From Ruania halotolerans (GTDB lineage: Bacteria; Actinomycetota; Actinomycetes; Actinomycetales; Beutenbergiaceae): a stretch of 64,000 nt of DNA. Under the pieces are notes generated by a model. That model did not search any database and was not told the DNA's origin. It saw nothing but the letters and a program-made list of their open reading frames with translations. Positions 1 through 9,083 of the stretch are shown one piece after another (position 1 is the first letter of the stretch; each line of letters starts with the position of its first letter). Made by a program: the position numbers and the translations under genes. Where the stretch lies: positions 2,987,380-3,051,379 of the forward strand of contig NZ_CP088017.1 of assembly GCF_021049285.1 (NCBI RefSeq). Reading direction: 5' to 3'.

Positions 1-243
1 CAGGGTCAGGAACGGCCCATGCCCGGGCTCGTCGGCGAAGTCGAACGTCATGTCGATGGTCACCTCGATCGTGCCCTCGGGGTGGACTTCGGCGTTCACG
101 TGATACTGCTCGATCGACCACGCGTCCTCGGCGTCCGCCTGCGCCGCCGTGGGCGATCCCAGCAGGGCTAGTGCCGCGATCACCGCCACAGCCAGGAACG
201 GGAACAGCCTGCCCAGGAGGATCGGTCGACGCATGCCGCCCAT
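1..243 (-). CDS. DUF2207 domain membrane protein, N-terminal part (runs off the window)
   Basis: Only the first 81 codons are inside the window. They read as a basic start, a hydrophobic signal or anchor segment (about residues 11-36, ending near an AQA site), and then an extracytoplasmic strand pattern. That pattern includes YHVNAEVHPEGTIEVTID and a GHGPF turn, typical of the start of DUF2207 proteins, which are predicted membrane proteins with an exposed N-terminal beta domain. An in-frame ATG at 234 is an alternative start. The gene sits 11 bases downstream of the nucleoside hydrolase on the same strand and could be read through from it, but no functional link is evident. The family's role is unknown. 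Confidence 0.6.
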   Translation of the reverse strand, partial: MGGMRRPILLGRLFPFLAVAVIAALALLGSPTAAQADAEDAWSIEQYHVNAEVHPEGTIEVTIDMTFDFADEPGHGPFLTL

Positions 244-254
244 CGTACGGATCG

Positions 255-1136
255 CTACCTGGCGGCAGCCTCCCCCGCGCGGACGATCCTGGTCACGATC
301 TCCTCGGCCACACGAGGGGCGTCCAGCCCGACGACGACCCGCACGTTCCCGTCCGGCCTCACCTCGTGCGTGGTGACCCCGTCGTTGCTGACGTACACCC
401 GCCCCGGCTCCGAGAGCGTCACCAGCTCCGGACGCAACAGCGCGAGCACAGCCACCGGGTCGTGCGGGACGTTCCAGGTTTCGTTCCAGAACTTCCACCA
501 CTGGTCGATATCCGCCGCGAGCGCCGCACCCAACGGCCCTGCGGCGGCGATCACCGCGAGCTGGCCGGACTCGATCCGCACCTGCCGGGTGATCTCCAGG
601 CCGCAGATCACGATCGGAGCACCGGAGTTGAAGACCGCAGCGGCTGCATCGGTGTCCGAGCGGATGTTGTGCTCCGGTTCGGGTGCGGCGAAATCGCCAC
701 CCATGAGCCAGAATCCGCGTGCGGAGCCCGCCATGGAAGGTGTGCGCTCGAGAGCCAGGGCCAGATTGGTCAGCGGTCCGATGGCGAGCACGTCCCGGCC
801 CGGCCGGGAGGCGACGGCCTCGGCCAGGGAGGCTGCGCCGTCGCCGGGCTCGACGTGCTCAGCCTCCAGACCGGGGTGCAGCGACCCCTCGTGGCCGGCC
901 CACCAGACCTCCCGACCGGAGCGGGTGGCAGCCTCTCCCGCCCAGACCGGCAGGCGCCGTCCGGCCAGGCCTGCGTACCGCTGCACCAGGCGAGCACGAA
1001 GGAGCGTGTCCCCGTAGACGGTGGTGACCGCGGGTAGTTCCACCTCCGGAGAGCCAAGCAGCAGGGCGAGGGCCATCGCGTCATCGACGTCGGTGCCGAG
1101 GTCGGTGTCGAGGACGACGCTGTGGTGGGTGGTCAC
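255..1136 (-). CDS. Nucleoside hydrolase (inosine/uridine-preferring type)
   Basis: A protein of 293 residues, the usual family length. The N-terminus has the calcium-binding signature DTDLGTDVDD (residues 10-19), and the conserved HDP motif occurs in the C-terminal third (PHDPVAVL). The family hydrolyses the N-glycosidic bond of nucleosides to give a base and ribose. The GTG at 1136 was chosen because an AAGGA lies about 12 bases upstream. A longer reading frame continues upstream but only overlaps the permease. It is the last gene of a CUT1 sugar ABC operon, 20 bases after the MalG-type permease. This suggests the imported solute is a nucleoside or related N-ribosyl compound. Substrate preference cannot be read from the sequence. 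Confidence 0.85.
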   Translation of the reverse strand: MTTHHSVVLDTDLGTDVDDAMALALLLGSPEVELPAVTTVYGDTLLRARLVQRYAGLAGRRLPVWAGEAATRSGREVWWAGHEGSLHPGLEAEHVEPGDGAASLAEAVASRPGRDVLAIGPLTNLALALERTPSMAGSARGFWLMGGDFAAPEPEHNIRSDTDAAAAVFNSGAPIVICGLEITRQVRIESGQLAVIAAAGPLGAALAADIDQWWKFWNETWNVPHDPVAVLALLRPELVTLSEPGRVYVSNDGVTTHEVRPDGNVRVVVGLDAPRVAEEIVTRIVRAGEAAAR

Positions 1137-1156
1137 GAGGTGGCGGTTTCCTTCGT

Positions 1157-1996
1157 TCACTTGAGGCCTGAGGTGGTGACGGACTGGATGAAGTAGCGCT
1201 GCAGCGTCAGGATGATCACCAGCGGCACAGCGATGAGCACGACCGCTCCGGCGAACATCAGCCCGTAGTCCACGCTGAACTGGCCCTGCATATTGGCCAG
1301 CGCTACGGGGCCGAGGATGTGCTCGGAGTCGGTGCCGATCAGCAGCGGCCACACGTAGGCCTGCCACTGGAACAGGAACAGCATCAGTGCCGCACCGATC
1401 ATGGCGGGGCGGGCGAGCGGGGCGTAGATGCGGGAGAAGATGCCCCACCACCCGAGACCGTCCAGGCGTGCGGCCTCGGCCAGATCCTCCGGCACGGCGA
1501 GGAAGAACTGCCGCAGCAGGAAGATCGCCATCCCGTTGCCGAGGCCGGGCAGGATCAGGCCGGTGAAGGTGTTCTGCAGGTTCCACGTGCGGAAGACGTC
1601 CGCGAGCGGGATGGCGATGGCGTCGAATGGGATGAGGAAGCTGAGCACGATCACAGAGAACACGGCGCTACGACCCCGGAAGGGCAGAGCTGCGAGTGCG
1701 AACGCCGCCATCGCACAGATCACTAGCCCGACGGCGACAGTCGCCACGCTGACAATGATCGAGTTGAGGATTCCTCGCCCTAGCGAGGTCCCGGCGAGCG
1801 CGGTGTAGTTGTCCACGTTCGGAGTGAGAGTGAGGAAGGTCTCCCAGCCGAGCGGGCTGATGGTGCCGAACGTCTCGGCGCCGGGGCGCAACGAGTTCGT
1901 CAGTACCCACAGCAGCGGGATCGCAAAGAGAATCCCGACGGCGGCCGCCAGGATGGTCAGGGGAAGTCGCCGTCTGTGGGTGGTGAAGGCCCTCAT
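1157..1996 (-). CDS. Carbohydrate ABC transporter permease (MalG/CUT1 type)
   Basis: A membrane protein of 279 residues with six hydrophobic spans and the EAA loop (DLAEAARLDGLGWWGIFSRI, about residues 172-191), where the ATPase docks. The N-terminal cytoplasmic tail is short and basic. This is the second of two paired inner-membrane permeases; its start overlaps the end of the MalF-type gene by 4 bases, indicating coupled translation. No ATPase gene is present in this operon, which is common for actinobacterial CUT1 systems that share an MsiK-type ATPase encoded elsewhere. The linked nucleoside hydrolase suggests nucleoside uptake, but that is inference. Confidence 0.88.
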   Translation of the reverse strand: MRAFTTHRRRLPLTILAAAVGILFAIPLLWVLTNSLRPGAETFGTISPLGWETFLTLTPNVDNYTALAGTSLGRGILNSIIVSVATVAVGLVICAMAAFALAALPFRGRSAVFSVIVLSFLIPFDAIAIPLADVFRTWNLQNTFTGLILPGLGNGMAIFLLRQFFLAVPEDLAEAARLDGLGWWGIFSRIYAPLARPAMIGAALMLFLFQWQAYVWPLLIGTDSEHILGPVALANMQGQFSVDYGLMFAGAVVLIAVPLVIILTLQRYFIQSVTTSGLK

Positions 1997-2892
1997 CGCT
2001 CGTCACCCCGAAGCATGCGGAACTGGCCGGCCACGATCACCACGGTGAGCAGCACCAGGACGACGACCTCGGCCTGGGCGCGGCCCAGATCACCGAGGGT
2101 GTAGGCGCGGGTATAGATGTCGTACATGAGCAGGTTGGTCGACCCTTCCGGCCCGCCGCCGGTGAGCATCTGCACGGGGCCGAAGACGAGCAGGTTGGAG
2201 ACGGTGTCGGCCACCAGCACGAAGGCGAGTGGACGCCGGCACATCGGCAGGGTGATGTGGAAGAACTTGCGCCACGGTCCGGCTCCGTCCAAGGCAGCCG
2301 CCTCGTACAGCTCGCCCGGCACATCGTTGATGCCGGCGATGAGGAAGAGCATCCAGTAGCCCACACCCACCCAGGAGAGCAGCACGATAATGGCCGCGAG
2401 CGCCTGGTCGGGCGAGGTGAGAAACGGCTGGGGAGGGAGTCCCAGCACCCCGAGCACGGCGTTCGCGAGGCCGTCATCGGGCCGGTAGATCACGTTCCAC
2501 ACCACCGCCGAGACGGCCGGCGGCACGGCGATCGGCAGGATCACCAGGGAACGCCACCACCGCACGCCCGCCAGGCGGCGGGTGAACAGCACCGCGAGTG
2601 CAAAGGCGATCGCCACCTGCAGCGGGTTGATGATCAGCGTGAACAGCACGGTCACGCCGACGGCTCCGCGGAAGTCCGGGTTGCCGAGCAGCTCGGCGTA
2701 GTTCTCCCAGCTGACGAACCGGGTGTCGCCGGTGAGCAGCGAGGAACGGGTCAGGCTTCCGTAGAGGGCGGAAGCGGCGGGGACGAGGCGGACGAGGACG
2801 AGCACCACAATCGCCGGGGCCAGGAAGGCGAGCGCGACGCGACCGTATCCTCGGCGCACCTTCCTGGTCCGCCCGGCGATCGTCGAGGTCAT
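1993..2892 (-). CDS. Carbohydrate ABC transporter permease (MalF/CUT1 type)
   Basis: A 299-residue permease with six predicted membrane helices and an EAA motif (ELYEAAALDGAGPWRKFFHI). It forms the heterodimeric channel with the following MalG-type gene. Its start overlaps the stop of the binding-protein gene by 4 bases (ATGA), and its own stop overlaps the next start, so the three transport genes are translationally coupled. Context and topology are clear, but the solute is not. Together with the nucleoside hydrolase it may import nucleosides. Confidence 0.88.
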   Translation of the reverse strand: MTSTIAGRTRKVRRGYGRVALAFLAPAIVVLVLVRLVPAASALYGSLTRSSLLTGDTRFVSWENYAELLGNPDFRGAVGVTVLFTLIINPLQVAIAFALAVLFTRRLAGVRWWRSLVILPIAVPPAVSAVVWNVIYRPDDGLANAVLGVLGLPPQPFLTSPDQALAAIIVLLSWVGVGYWMLFLIAGINDVPGELYEAAALDGAGPWRKFFHITLPMCRRPLAFVLVADTVSNLLVFGPVQMLTGGGPEGSTNLLMYDIYTRAYTLGDLGRAQAEVVVLVLLTVVIVAGQFRMLRGDER

Positions 2893-4199
2893 CGCAGCTG
2901 GCTCCAGGCGTCCTCGAGCTGGCTGGTGGCCTCAGCTAGCCGCTCGGCCGGGTCGCTGCCGTTGCGGATGTCCGCGAAGGCGGTGTTCATAACCTCTTCG
3001 AACTGGACGTAGCCAACGGTCAGCGGCCGGGCGAACGCGGTGTTCTCCAGCTCGTAGGTGATCAGGTCGGCCACGCCCGCGCTGCGGTCCCCGGCGAGCT
3101 CCTCCAGCTGGGGGAGATACTCGGCCGCTGCCTCGGCGTTGGCGGGGATGATCGTGGTCGCCTCGGTGCTGAGCAGGTTGCCCTCGGGGTTGAGGGTGGC
3201 GTACTCGAGGAAGAGCAGCGCTGCGGCTTGGTTCTGCGAGGCGGGGTTGATGCCCCAGGACCAGGAGCCGGTCGGTGTGACCTGCTCACCACCGTCGAAG
3301 TACGGCATCGGTGCCACGGCCCAGTTCGTCTCGGACTCGGAGAAGACCCCGACATCCCAGGGACCACCCACGAAGAATGCGGACTCGCCGTCGGCGAAGA
3401 TCGGGCTGGTCTCGAAGCTGCCGACTCCGCGCGGGGCGAGCCCGTCGGCGAACAGGTCGCCGTACCAGGTCATGGCCTCGACCCACGCGTCATTGGTGAT
3501 GTCGGGGGTGAGCGCGTCCTCGCCGGTGATGCCCGATCCGCCACCGAGCGAGGCCATCAGCGGCTGCAGCTGGTAGTAGTACTCGATCTGCTCCAGGATC
3601 AGACCCCACTCGGTCTCACCGGCGGCCTGCACCTGCTCGGCGGCGGCGACCGTCTCCTCCCAGGTCCAGCGCTCGGCCGGGTCGGAGCTCGGCGGCTCGA
3701 CACCGGCGGCCGTGAGCGCGTCGACATTGTAGAACATGAGCTGCGTGGAGTCCCAGATGGAGGCGGCCCACATCTCCTCGCCGATCACGTTGACGTCGTA
3801 CATGGTGGGGCTCATCACCTCCTGCGCCTCGTCAGCGAGGTCGGTGAGGTCGACGAGGTAGCCCTGGGCAGCGAGCTGGGCGACCCGGGGTTGGTCAACG
3901 GTGTAGACGTCGATGGTCGAGTCCTCGGCACCGAGTCGCTGCTGCAGCGTGGAGTTGAGCTGGTCGAACGGCACCTGGGTGTACTCCACCGAGTAACCGT
4001 CGTGCTCGGCCTCAAAGCCCTCGATGAGCGGGGCGAACGTGGCTGGGTCCTCCGGGCCGAGGAGGTTGATCGCGCTGGGCGTCGCCTCGTCCGCGGACGG
4101 GGTCGGTGACTCGTCAGAACAGGCCGCCAGGGCGAGCGCGCCCGACGTGAGGACTGCGGCTGCCGCGGCGAGGCGCGAACGAGGGCTACGAGGGGACAT
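2889..4199 (-). CDS. Extracellular solute-binding lipoprotein (CUT1 family)
   Basis: A protein of 436 residues with a lipoprotein signal: basic N-terminus, hydrophobic stretch and lipobox ALAAC with Cys27. The mature protein has the bilobed family-1 pattern, with a strand near the start (INLLGPEDPATFAPLI), repeated tryptophans and a C-terminal helical tail. It would capture the solute outside the membrane and deliver it to the two permeases. It is the first gene of the operon, transcribed away from the LacI-type regulator. A 252-base divergent region with a palindromic operator candidate lies between them. The ligand is unknown. Confidence 0.88.
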   Translation of the reverse strand: MSPRSPRSRLAAAAAVLTSGALALAACSDESPTPSADEATPSAINLLGPEDPATFAPLIEGFEAEHDGYSVEYTQVPFDQLNSTLQQRLGAEDSTIDVYTVDQPRVAQLAAQGYLVDLTDLADEAQEVMSPTMYDVNVIGEEMWAASIWDSTQLMFYNVDALTAAGVEPPSSDPAERWTWEETVAAAEQVQAAGETEWGLILEQIEYYYQLQPLMASLGGGSGITGEDALTPDITNDAWVEAMTWYGDLFADGLAPRGVGSFETSPIFADGESAFFVGGPWDVGVFSESETNWAVAPMPYFDGGEQVTPTGSWSWGINPASQNQAAALLFLEYATLNPEGNLLSTEATTIIPANAEAAAEYLPQLEELAGDRSAGVADLITYELENTAFARPLTVGYVQFEEVMNTAFADIRNGSDPAERLAEATSQLEDAWSQLR

Positions 4200-4261
4200 G
4201 GTCGTACCTTCACTTCAATGGGAGGGGATCAGACGTCGAGGACGAGGGTGACACCAGCGCT

Positions 4262-4277
4262 ATCTATCCGGTTAGAT
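4262..4277. promoter_or_regulatory. Candidate LacI-family operator
   Basis: A 16-base near-perfect palindrome, ATCTA-tCCGGt-TAGAT, with only the tCCGGt core imperfect. It has the central CpG typical of LacI-family operators. It lies in the divergent region, 63 bases upstream of the solute-binding gene start and 175 bases upstream of the regulator start. Repression of the importer operon, relieved by the imported solute, is the likely use. Inferred from symmetry and position only. Confidence 0.5.
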
Positions 4278-4451
4278 CGACCGTAGCAGGCGTGTTCCGG
4301 CGCCCGCAAGGTCCATCCGCACAATGCGGGAGCATCGGCCGGCCCGAAGGTCGCACGTGGGCCGCCGTGAACCCCCGTGGGCCCTCGGGTGGCCCGCTGC
4401 CTGCGTATCCTGCTGATGCCGCCCCGTCCGACGAACCGAGGAGCCTGCGAC

Positions 4452-5441
4452 ATGGTGACCGCCCGGGACGTGGCGCGCCTTGCCAACACGTCGAACGCCG
4501 TCGTGAGCTACGTGTTCAACAACGGGCCACGGAACGTGGCCCCAGCGACGCGCGAACGCGTGCTGGCAGCGGCGGCAGAGCTCGGCTACCGGCCGAACAT
4601 GCTCGCCCGCGCCCTCAGCGCCGGGTCGACCCGCTCGATCGGGCTGATCGTGCCGGACATCTGCAACCCGTTCTTCGCCGAGACCGCACGCGCCCTGGAA
4701 GATGCCGCCGGTGGGATCGAGCACCTGCTGCTGATCTGCGACTCCGCCGGCTCCCCCGTCCAGGAAGCGCGCCACGTACGCTCCTTGGTGGACCGACGGG
4801 TGGACGCCCTGGTGTACGTCTCCCTCCAGGACGATCCTGCGCTCGACCTGCTCGCCGAGGCCAAGATCCCGGTGGTCGCGCTCCATCCGCTTCCCGACGG
4901 AGCAGCCGCATCCACCCTGACGATCGACTACGCCGCCGCCGCACGTGCCGCGACGACACACCTGATCGAGCACGGTTACCGCGACGTCGCCATCCTCAAC
5001 GGCCCGACAGACTCAGTCGGTGGACGCCAGCACGAGAGCGGCTTCGCCGCGGCACTCGTGGACCACCCTGAGCTCACGGCCCGTCGTTGGGCCTCACCCA
5101 CCTCTCGGTACGCCGCCTCGCAGGTCGCAGGTGAGATGCTCCGGTCCGAGCGTCCGCGGGCGATCTACTGCGTCACCGACGAGCAGGCATTCGGCGTGCT
5201 GCACGCCGCGCATACTCTGGGCCTTCGGGTCCCGGAGGACCTCGCGGTGGTCGGGCTGGACGGAACCGCGAATACCCGGGTTTCCATCCCGCCGCTGACC
5301 ACCGTGCAGCAACCCACCGAGGCACTGGCCGCGAGGGCGATCGAAGTGGTCCGCGACCCGGACACCCTGACCGCGCCGGTACATGAACTGCTGGACTTCA
5401 CCTTCGTGGCACGACGCTCCTGCGGGTGCCCCGAGCATTGA
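4452..5441 (+). CDS. LacI-family transcriptional regulator
   Basis: A 329-residue regulator, normal length for the family. The N-terminal helix-turn-helix begins at residue 2 (VTARDVARLANTSNAVVSYV) with the hinge-helix region after about residue 45, followed by a periplasmic-binding-like sensor domain. The ATG at 4452 was chosen because GAGGAG precedes it by 7 bases and the helix-turn-helix starts immediately; an upstream in-frame start would add a non-homologous tail. The C-terminus carries two nearby cysteines (RRSCGCPEH). It is divergent from the CUT1/nucleoside hydrolase operon, which it probably controls through the palindrome at 4262-4277. Confidence 0.88.
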   Translation: MVTARDVARLANTSNAVVSYVFNNGPRNVAPATRERVLAAAAELGYRPNMLARALSAGSTRSIGLIVPDICNPFFAETARALEDAAGGIEHLLLICDSAGSPVQEARHVRSLVDRRVDALVYVSLQDDPALDLLAEAKIPVVALHPLPDGAAASTLTIDYAAAARAATTHLIEHGYRDVAILNGPTDSVGGRQHESGFAAALVDHPELTARRWASPTSRYAASQVAGEMLRSERPRAIYCVTDEQAFGVLHAAHTLGLRVPEDLAVVGLDGTANTRVSIPPLTTVQQPTEALAARAIEVVRDPDTLTAPVHELLDFTFVARRSCGCPEH

Positions 5442-5484
5442 TGAATCGCCATCAGCCCTGACGAATACTCAAGGAGTCACCTCA

Positions 5485-6201
5485 GTGAACGAGTTCTGGA
5501 TCATCGCGGTGGGCATTCTGGCAGCACTCCTGGGCGCCGGGATCGCCGTGGTCACCATCGTCGTGGTCCTGCGCAACGGCCGCCCAGACCGGCGCAGCGC
5601 CGCGGATGTCGCCGCAGCCGCGCAGGCCGCCGGATGGACGTACGTGGGCACTGATCCTGCCGTGCTGGAGCGACTCGGACTCCGGCATCTGTTCGCCGAC
5701 ACTCGATCGGCGAAGACGGCCCACGTCATGTATCGACGCGTCGCGGGCGGCACCGCCGTGGCATGCGGAACGAAGGGGCGGGGGTGGAGCAACGAGACCA
5801 CATGGACGCGCACCCGGGTGACGTCCTCGGGGGAGAACAACTCCCTGTGCACACTCGAACTACCTGGCTCCCTGCCGACCTTCAATTTGCTCAGCGAGGG
5901 ACCTGGCGGGTCCGTCGCCACCTCGCTCGGGCTCTTGCGCGATCTGGACACCGAGTCGCACGAGTTCAACGAACGTCTGCGCGTGGTGGCCTCCAACGAT
6001 CAACTCGCGCACGCCCTACTCGCGCCCACGGTGATCGCCGCCATGCAGGAGGGGCCACCGGAGACCACACTGCAGATCGTCGGCAACCAACTGGTCAGCT
6101 TCCGCACCGGGTTCGCCGAACCGGCTGAGCTCGCTGAACGTGCCGCCTGGCTGGCCCGGGTGGCGGCCGCGATCCCGGACTTCGTGTACCAAGGGCGCTG
6201 A
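5485..6201 (+). CDS. Membrane-anchored protein of unknown function
   Basis: A 238-residue protein with one N-terminal membrane span (about residues 3-28) followed by an arginine-rich stop-transfer segment (RNGRPDRRS). The remaining roughly 200 residues look like a soluble cytoplasmic domain. The GTG at 5485 was chosen because AAGGAG lies 8 bases upstream. No catalytic motif is evident. It follows the LacI regulator by 43 bases on the same strand and converges on the YceI gene, so context gives no function. Similar single-span proteins are common hypothetical proteins in actinobacteria. Confidence 0.6.
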   Translation: MNEFWIIAVGILAALLGAGIAVVTIVVVLRNGRPDRRSAADVAAAAQAAGWTYVGTDPAVLERLGLRHLFADTRSAKTAHVMYRRVAGGTAVACGTKGRGWSNETTWTRTRVTSSGENNSLCTLELPGSLPTFNLLSEGPGGSVATSLGLLRDLDTESHEFNERLRVVASNDQLAHALLAPTVIAAMQEGPPETTLQIVGNQLVSFRTGFAEPAELAERAAWLARVAAAIPDFVYQGR

Positions 6202-6237
6202 CGTTCCAGGTAGTGAGGCGTTCCAGCGCGCTGAGAC

Positions 6238-6921
6238 TCAGGCCGCCGAGTCCCAGACCAGGTAGAACTCCACCTCGCCGGCGTCATCGACGGTGACGAA
6301 CCCCAAATCGGGGGCCTCGACCTCGAAGTCGGAGAACGTGATCGGCACGGCGCCGGCCACCTCCATCTGCTCCTCCGTGACGGACGCCTGCGCCTCGAAG
6401 TCCACGGGCTGACTCACGCCGTGCACCTCGAGATCACCGGACAGCGTGAGGGGACCACCGCCGTCGGGGATCTCGGCCGGCGCTGTGAGCGTGAACGTGG
6501 CGTCCGGGAACTGTTCGACCTCGAGCGCCGTATCGCGGAAGTAGGCATCGCGGGCGGATTCATCGGTGGCCACGCTCGCCATGTCCACGGTGATCGTGGC
6601 CTCGGTGACCACCCCAGCCACCACGGTGGCCGAGCCCTGCACGGACTCGGTGCGTCCGGTGACGTTCACATCATTGCCCTGCAGAATCTCGTGCACCCGA
6701 TATCCGGCATAGGACCCCTCGGCCAACGAGAACTCTCCGGTCACCCCCGCCGGGTCGACCGCTGATTCCGCTGCTGAGGACTGATCGGTGGAGCGCAGAC
6801 TCGGCGCCTCATCGGCGCGTGAGTTGGCCCAGTCGGCATAGATTCCTGGGCCGACGAGCGCGGCTCCACCGCCCACCACCACCACTGCTGCGCCGATAAT
6901 CACGTACGTCCTGATCCGCAT
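6238..6921 (-). CDS. YceI-family lipocalin-like protein with N-terminal anchor
   Basis: A protein of 227 residues. Residues 7-28 form a membrane span or signal. After an acidic/serine linker, the C-terminal domain matches the YceI fold: the start GEFSLAEGSYAGYRV, the middle strands with the FRDTALEVEQFPDATF region, and LTLSGDLEVHGVSQPV. YceI proteins are extracytoplasmic beta-barrels that bind isoprenoid-like lipids. The function in actinobacteria is not settled. It is a single gene convergent with the 5485-6201 gene and separated from smpB by about 95 bases. Confidence 0.85.
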   Translation of the reverse strand: MRIRTYVIIGAAVVVVGGGAALVGPGIYADWANSRADEAPSLRSTDQSSAAESAVDPAGVTGEFSLAEGSYAGYRVHEILQGNDVNVTGRTESVQGSATVVAGVVTEATITVDMASVATDESARDAYFRDTALEVEQFPDATFTLTAPAEIPDGGGPLTLSGDLEVHGVSQPVDFEAQASVTEEQMEVAGAVPITFSDFEVEAPDLGFVTVDDAGEVEFYLVWDSAA

Positions 6922-7016
6922 CCGCTCACTCCATCCAGAAGGGGTTGTGATGGGGATACGTGCGGCGAAGGCGGGAGGGATTGCAGCAGATCACGACTAC
7001 CCGGGCCGAGCGAAGT

Positions 7017-7535
7017 TCAGCGGTGCTGGCGCAGGCTCATCGCTCGTTGTGCCTCACGCGCATCCTGCTTCTCTCGCAGCGCCTGGCGCTTGTCCCACTC
7101 CTGCTTGCCTCGCGCGACGGCGATTTCCACCTTGGCCCGCCCCCCGATGAAGTACAACTCCAAGGGAACGATGGTGAAGCCCTTCTCCTTAGTACGCTGA
7201 GTGAGCTTGAGGATCTGCTCCTTATGCAGGAGAAGCTTGCGCTTGCGGCGCGGAGAGTGGTTGGTCCAGGTGCCCTCGCTGTACTCGGGAATGTGCACAC
7301 TCTCCAACCAGGCCTCACCGGCGTCCACGTACACCCAGCCGTCCACGAGGGAGGCGCGGCCGGCGCGCAGCGACTTCACCTCGGTCCCGGTGAGTGCGAG
7401 CCCAGCCTCGTAGGTGGCGTCGATGTGATAGTCGTGCCGCGCCTTCTTATTGCGCGCCACCACCGTCTTCACCGTCTTGGGGTCGACGGCGCCACTCGCC
7501 TTCTTCTGTTTTGCGCCCTTGGCCTTGTTGCTCAT
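7017..7535 (-). CDS. smpB: SsrA-binding protein SmpB
   Basis: A 172-residue protein, slightly longer than many homologues because of a lysine-rich N-terminal tail. The OB-fold core is clear: [35 protein letters not shown], then [20 protein letters not shown] and the lysine/arginine-rich C-terminal helix that enters the ribosomal mRNA channel. It delivers tmRNA to stalled ribosomes for trans-translation. The ATG at 7535 is chosen; an upstream extension lacks homology. No tmRNA gene was found in the flanking gaps (about 95 and 99 bases), so ssrA is elsewhere. It lies downstream of the ftsE-ftsX-M23 operon on the same strand. Confidence 0.95.
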   Translation of the reverse strand: MSNKAKGAKQKKASGAVDPKTVKTVVARNKKARHDYHIDATYEAGLALTGTEVKSLRAGRASLVDGWVYVDAGEAWLESVHIPEYSEGTWTNHSPRRKRKLLLHKEQILKLTQRTKEKGFTIVPLELYFIGGRAKVEIAVARGKQEWDKRQALREKQDAREAQRAMSLRQHR

Positions 7536-7634
7536 CCGTCTGCCTCTGATCTCTTTCGCCGGTCCACACTGTAAGCCCGGCCAAGGCCTCACTTCGAACT
7601 GTTTCCTCGAGAGGTCAGCGGATGAGCTGCGCCA

Positions 7635-9083
7635 TCAGAAGCTGGAAAGCCCCATCGGGTTGATCGTGGAGCCATTGCGCCACACCTCGAAGTGCACGTG
7701 GCAGCCGGTCACGTTGCCGGTGGCACCGGTATACCCGATGGTCTGACCCTGTGAGACGGATTGCCCCTGCCGGACCGCGAACCGGGACAGGTGGTTATAG
7801 ACGGTCACGTAGGTGTTGCCGCCGATGGTGCCGTGGTTGATCATCACCTGGTTGCCGTGCGTGCCATTCGGTGCAGGGCGCACCGCGAACACCTTGCCCG
7901 ACGCCGAGGCCACCTGGGAATTCCCGCAGGCGGAGCGCAGGTCCACGCCCTGGTGCATGTAGTACCCACCCGTGATCGGATACCAGCGCATGCCGTACCC
8001 GGACGTCACGTGGAGGGGCTGTGGGACGGGAGGGATCAGCGATCCACTCGAGGAACTTCCGCCCCCTCCTGAACCCCCTGATCCGGAGCCCCCGGAGCCA
8101 GAACCCCCGGACCCAGATCCGCCGGAGCCCGAACCGCCGCCGCCCGAGCCGGTGTTCTGTTGTTGCTGTCGCTGTTGTTGCCGTTGACGCTCCAACTCGG
8201 CCTGGCGTTCTCGCTCGCGTTCACGCTCACGCTGGTCGATCTCGGCGATCTCGCTGGCGATCTCTTCGTTGTCCTCTTCGATCTGCGCGATCTGGTCGTT
8301 GTAGTCCTCGCGCAGGGTCTCCAGCTCGCCCGCGCGCGCCTCCTGATCGGCCTGAAGCCCCTCGATCTCGGTGACCAGTTCAGCCGCGCTCTGGCGCGCC
8401 ACGGCGGCCGCATCCACGGCCGCATCGGCTTCCACCTTCAGCTCGCCGATGCGCTCCTCCACCGCATCCAGGCGCGCCTGCCGGTTGCGGTTGACCGCCA
8501 CGAGGCCCTCCAGGTCGGTGAGCGTCTGGTCTTGAGTGCGTAGTGCTGAGTTCATCACCGAGTACTGACTGGCGAAGTCGTCTGCGCTACTGGCCTCGAA
8601 GATCACCGAGAGAGTCGAGGCACCCTCGCCACCGCGGTAGGCCGAACGGGCCACCTCGCCCATCGCCGTCTCGGTCTGGCTGATCTCACCCTCGGTGAGG
8701 TCGATCTCGGAGGTCAGATCCTCCTGCTGTGCCTCGGCCACGTCGAGGCGGTCCTGAACCGATGTCGCGTGCCGCTCGGCGGCCGCCAACTCATCATTGG
8801 CGACCTCCAGCTCATCCTGGGCGATCGGCAACCGCCGCTCGATGTCGTCCAACTCGAGGTAGACGTCGGCCAGTTCGGAGTTGGTGCCCTCCAGGGCCGC
8901 GGAGAGTTCTTCGCGGTCGGCCTCGTTCTGCTCTTGCTGCTCCTCGAGTTCATCGCGCTCATCGGCCATCGCAGAGCCGCCAAGCACCACCAGCACGAGA
9001 GCCAGGGTTGCTGCCAACGCACCTCGGGACCTGCGCAACGGAGCAGCAGGACTGGACGGACGTCGTCGGGCCATCTCACTCAC
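7635..9083 (-). CDS. M23 (LytM-type) peptidoglycan endopeptidase with coiled-coil, FtsEX-linked
   Basis: A 482-residue exported protein. It has an N-terminal membrane signal (about residues 19-41), a long heptad-rich coiled coil (about 42-300, with a basic/acidic ERERERERQ stretch), a Gln run, a roughly 38-residue Gly/Ser linker, and an M23 domain from about 350. Zinc ligands are visible: HxxxD at His377/Asp381 and HxH at His462/His464. This is the EnvC-like architecture, a coiled coil that docks to FtsX and an M23 domain that cuts cell-wall cross-links during division. Its ATG overlaps the ftsX stop (ATGA), supporting a functional FtsE-FtsX-hydrolase complex. Unlike EnvC, the M23 active site looks intact. 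Confidence 0.92.
   Translation of the reverse strand: MSEMARRRPSSPAAPLRRSRGALAATLALVLVVLGGSAMADERDELEEQQEQNEADREELSAALEGTNSELADVYLELDDIERRLPIAQDELEVANDELAAAERHATSVQDRLDVAEAQQEDLTSEIDLTEGEISQTETAMGEVARSAYRGGEGASTLSVIFEASSADDFASQYSVMNSALRTQDQTLTDLEGLVAVNRNRQARLDAVEERIGELKVEADAAVDAAAVARQSAAELVTEIEGLQADQEARAGELETLREDYNDQIAQIEEDNEEIASEIAEIDQRERERERERQAELERQRQQQRQQQQNTGSGGGGSGSGGSGSGGSGSGGSGSGGSGGGGSSSSGSLIPPVPQPLHVTSGYGMRWYPITGGYYMHQGVDLRSACGNSQVASASGKVFAVRPAPNGTHGNQVMINHGTIGGNTYVTVYNHLSRFAVRQGQSVSQGQTIGYTGATGNVTGCHVHFEVWRNGSTINPMGLSSF

Noticed and set aside
1137-1586. Upstream extension of the nucleoside hydrolase frame
   Set aside because: The extra 150 codons lie inside the MalG-type permease gene and show no hydrolase similarity; GTG 1136 fits family length.
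6922-7634. Possible tmRNA gene beside smpB
   Set aside because: The gaps on either side of smpB are about 95 and 99 bases, too short for a roughly 360-base tmRNA, and no tRNA-like end was seen.
8040-8160. Repetitive DNA resembling a short tandem array
   Set aside because: It encodes the Gly/Ser linker of the M23 protein; units are degenerate and in frame, with no spacers, so it is not CRISPR.
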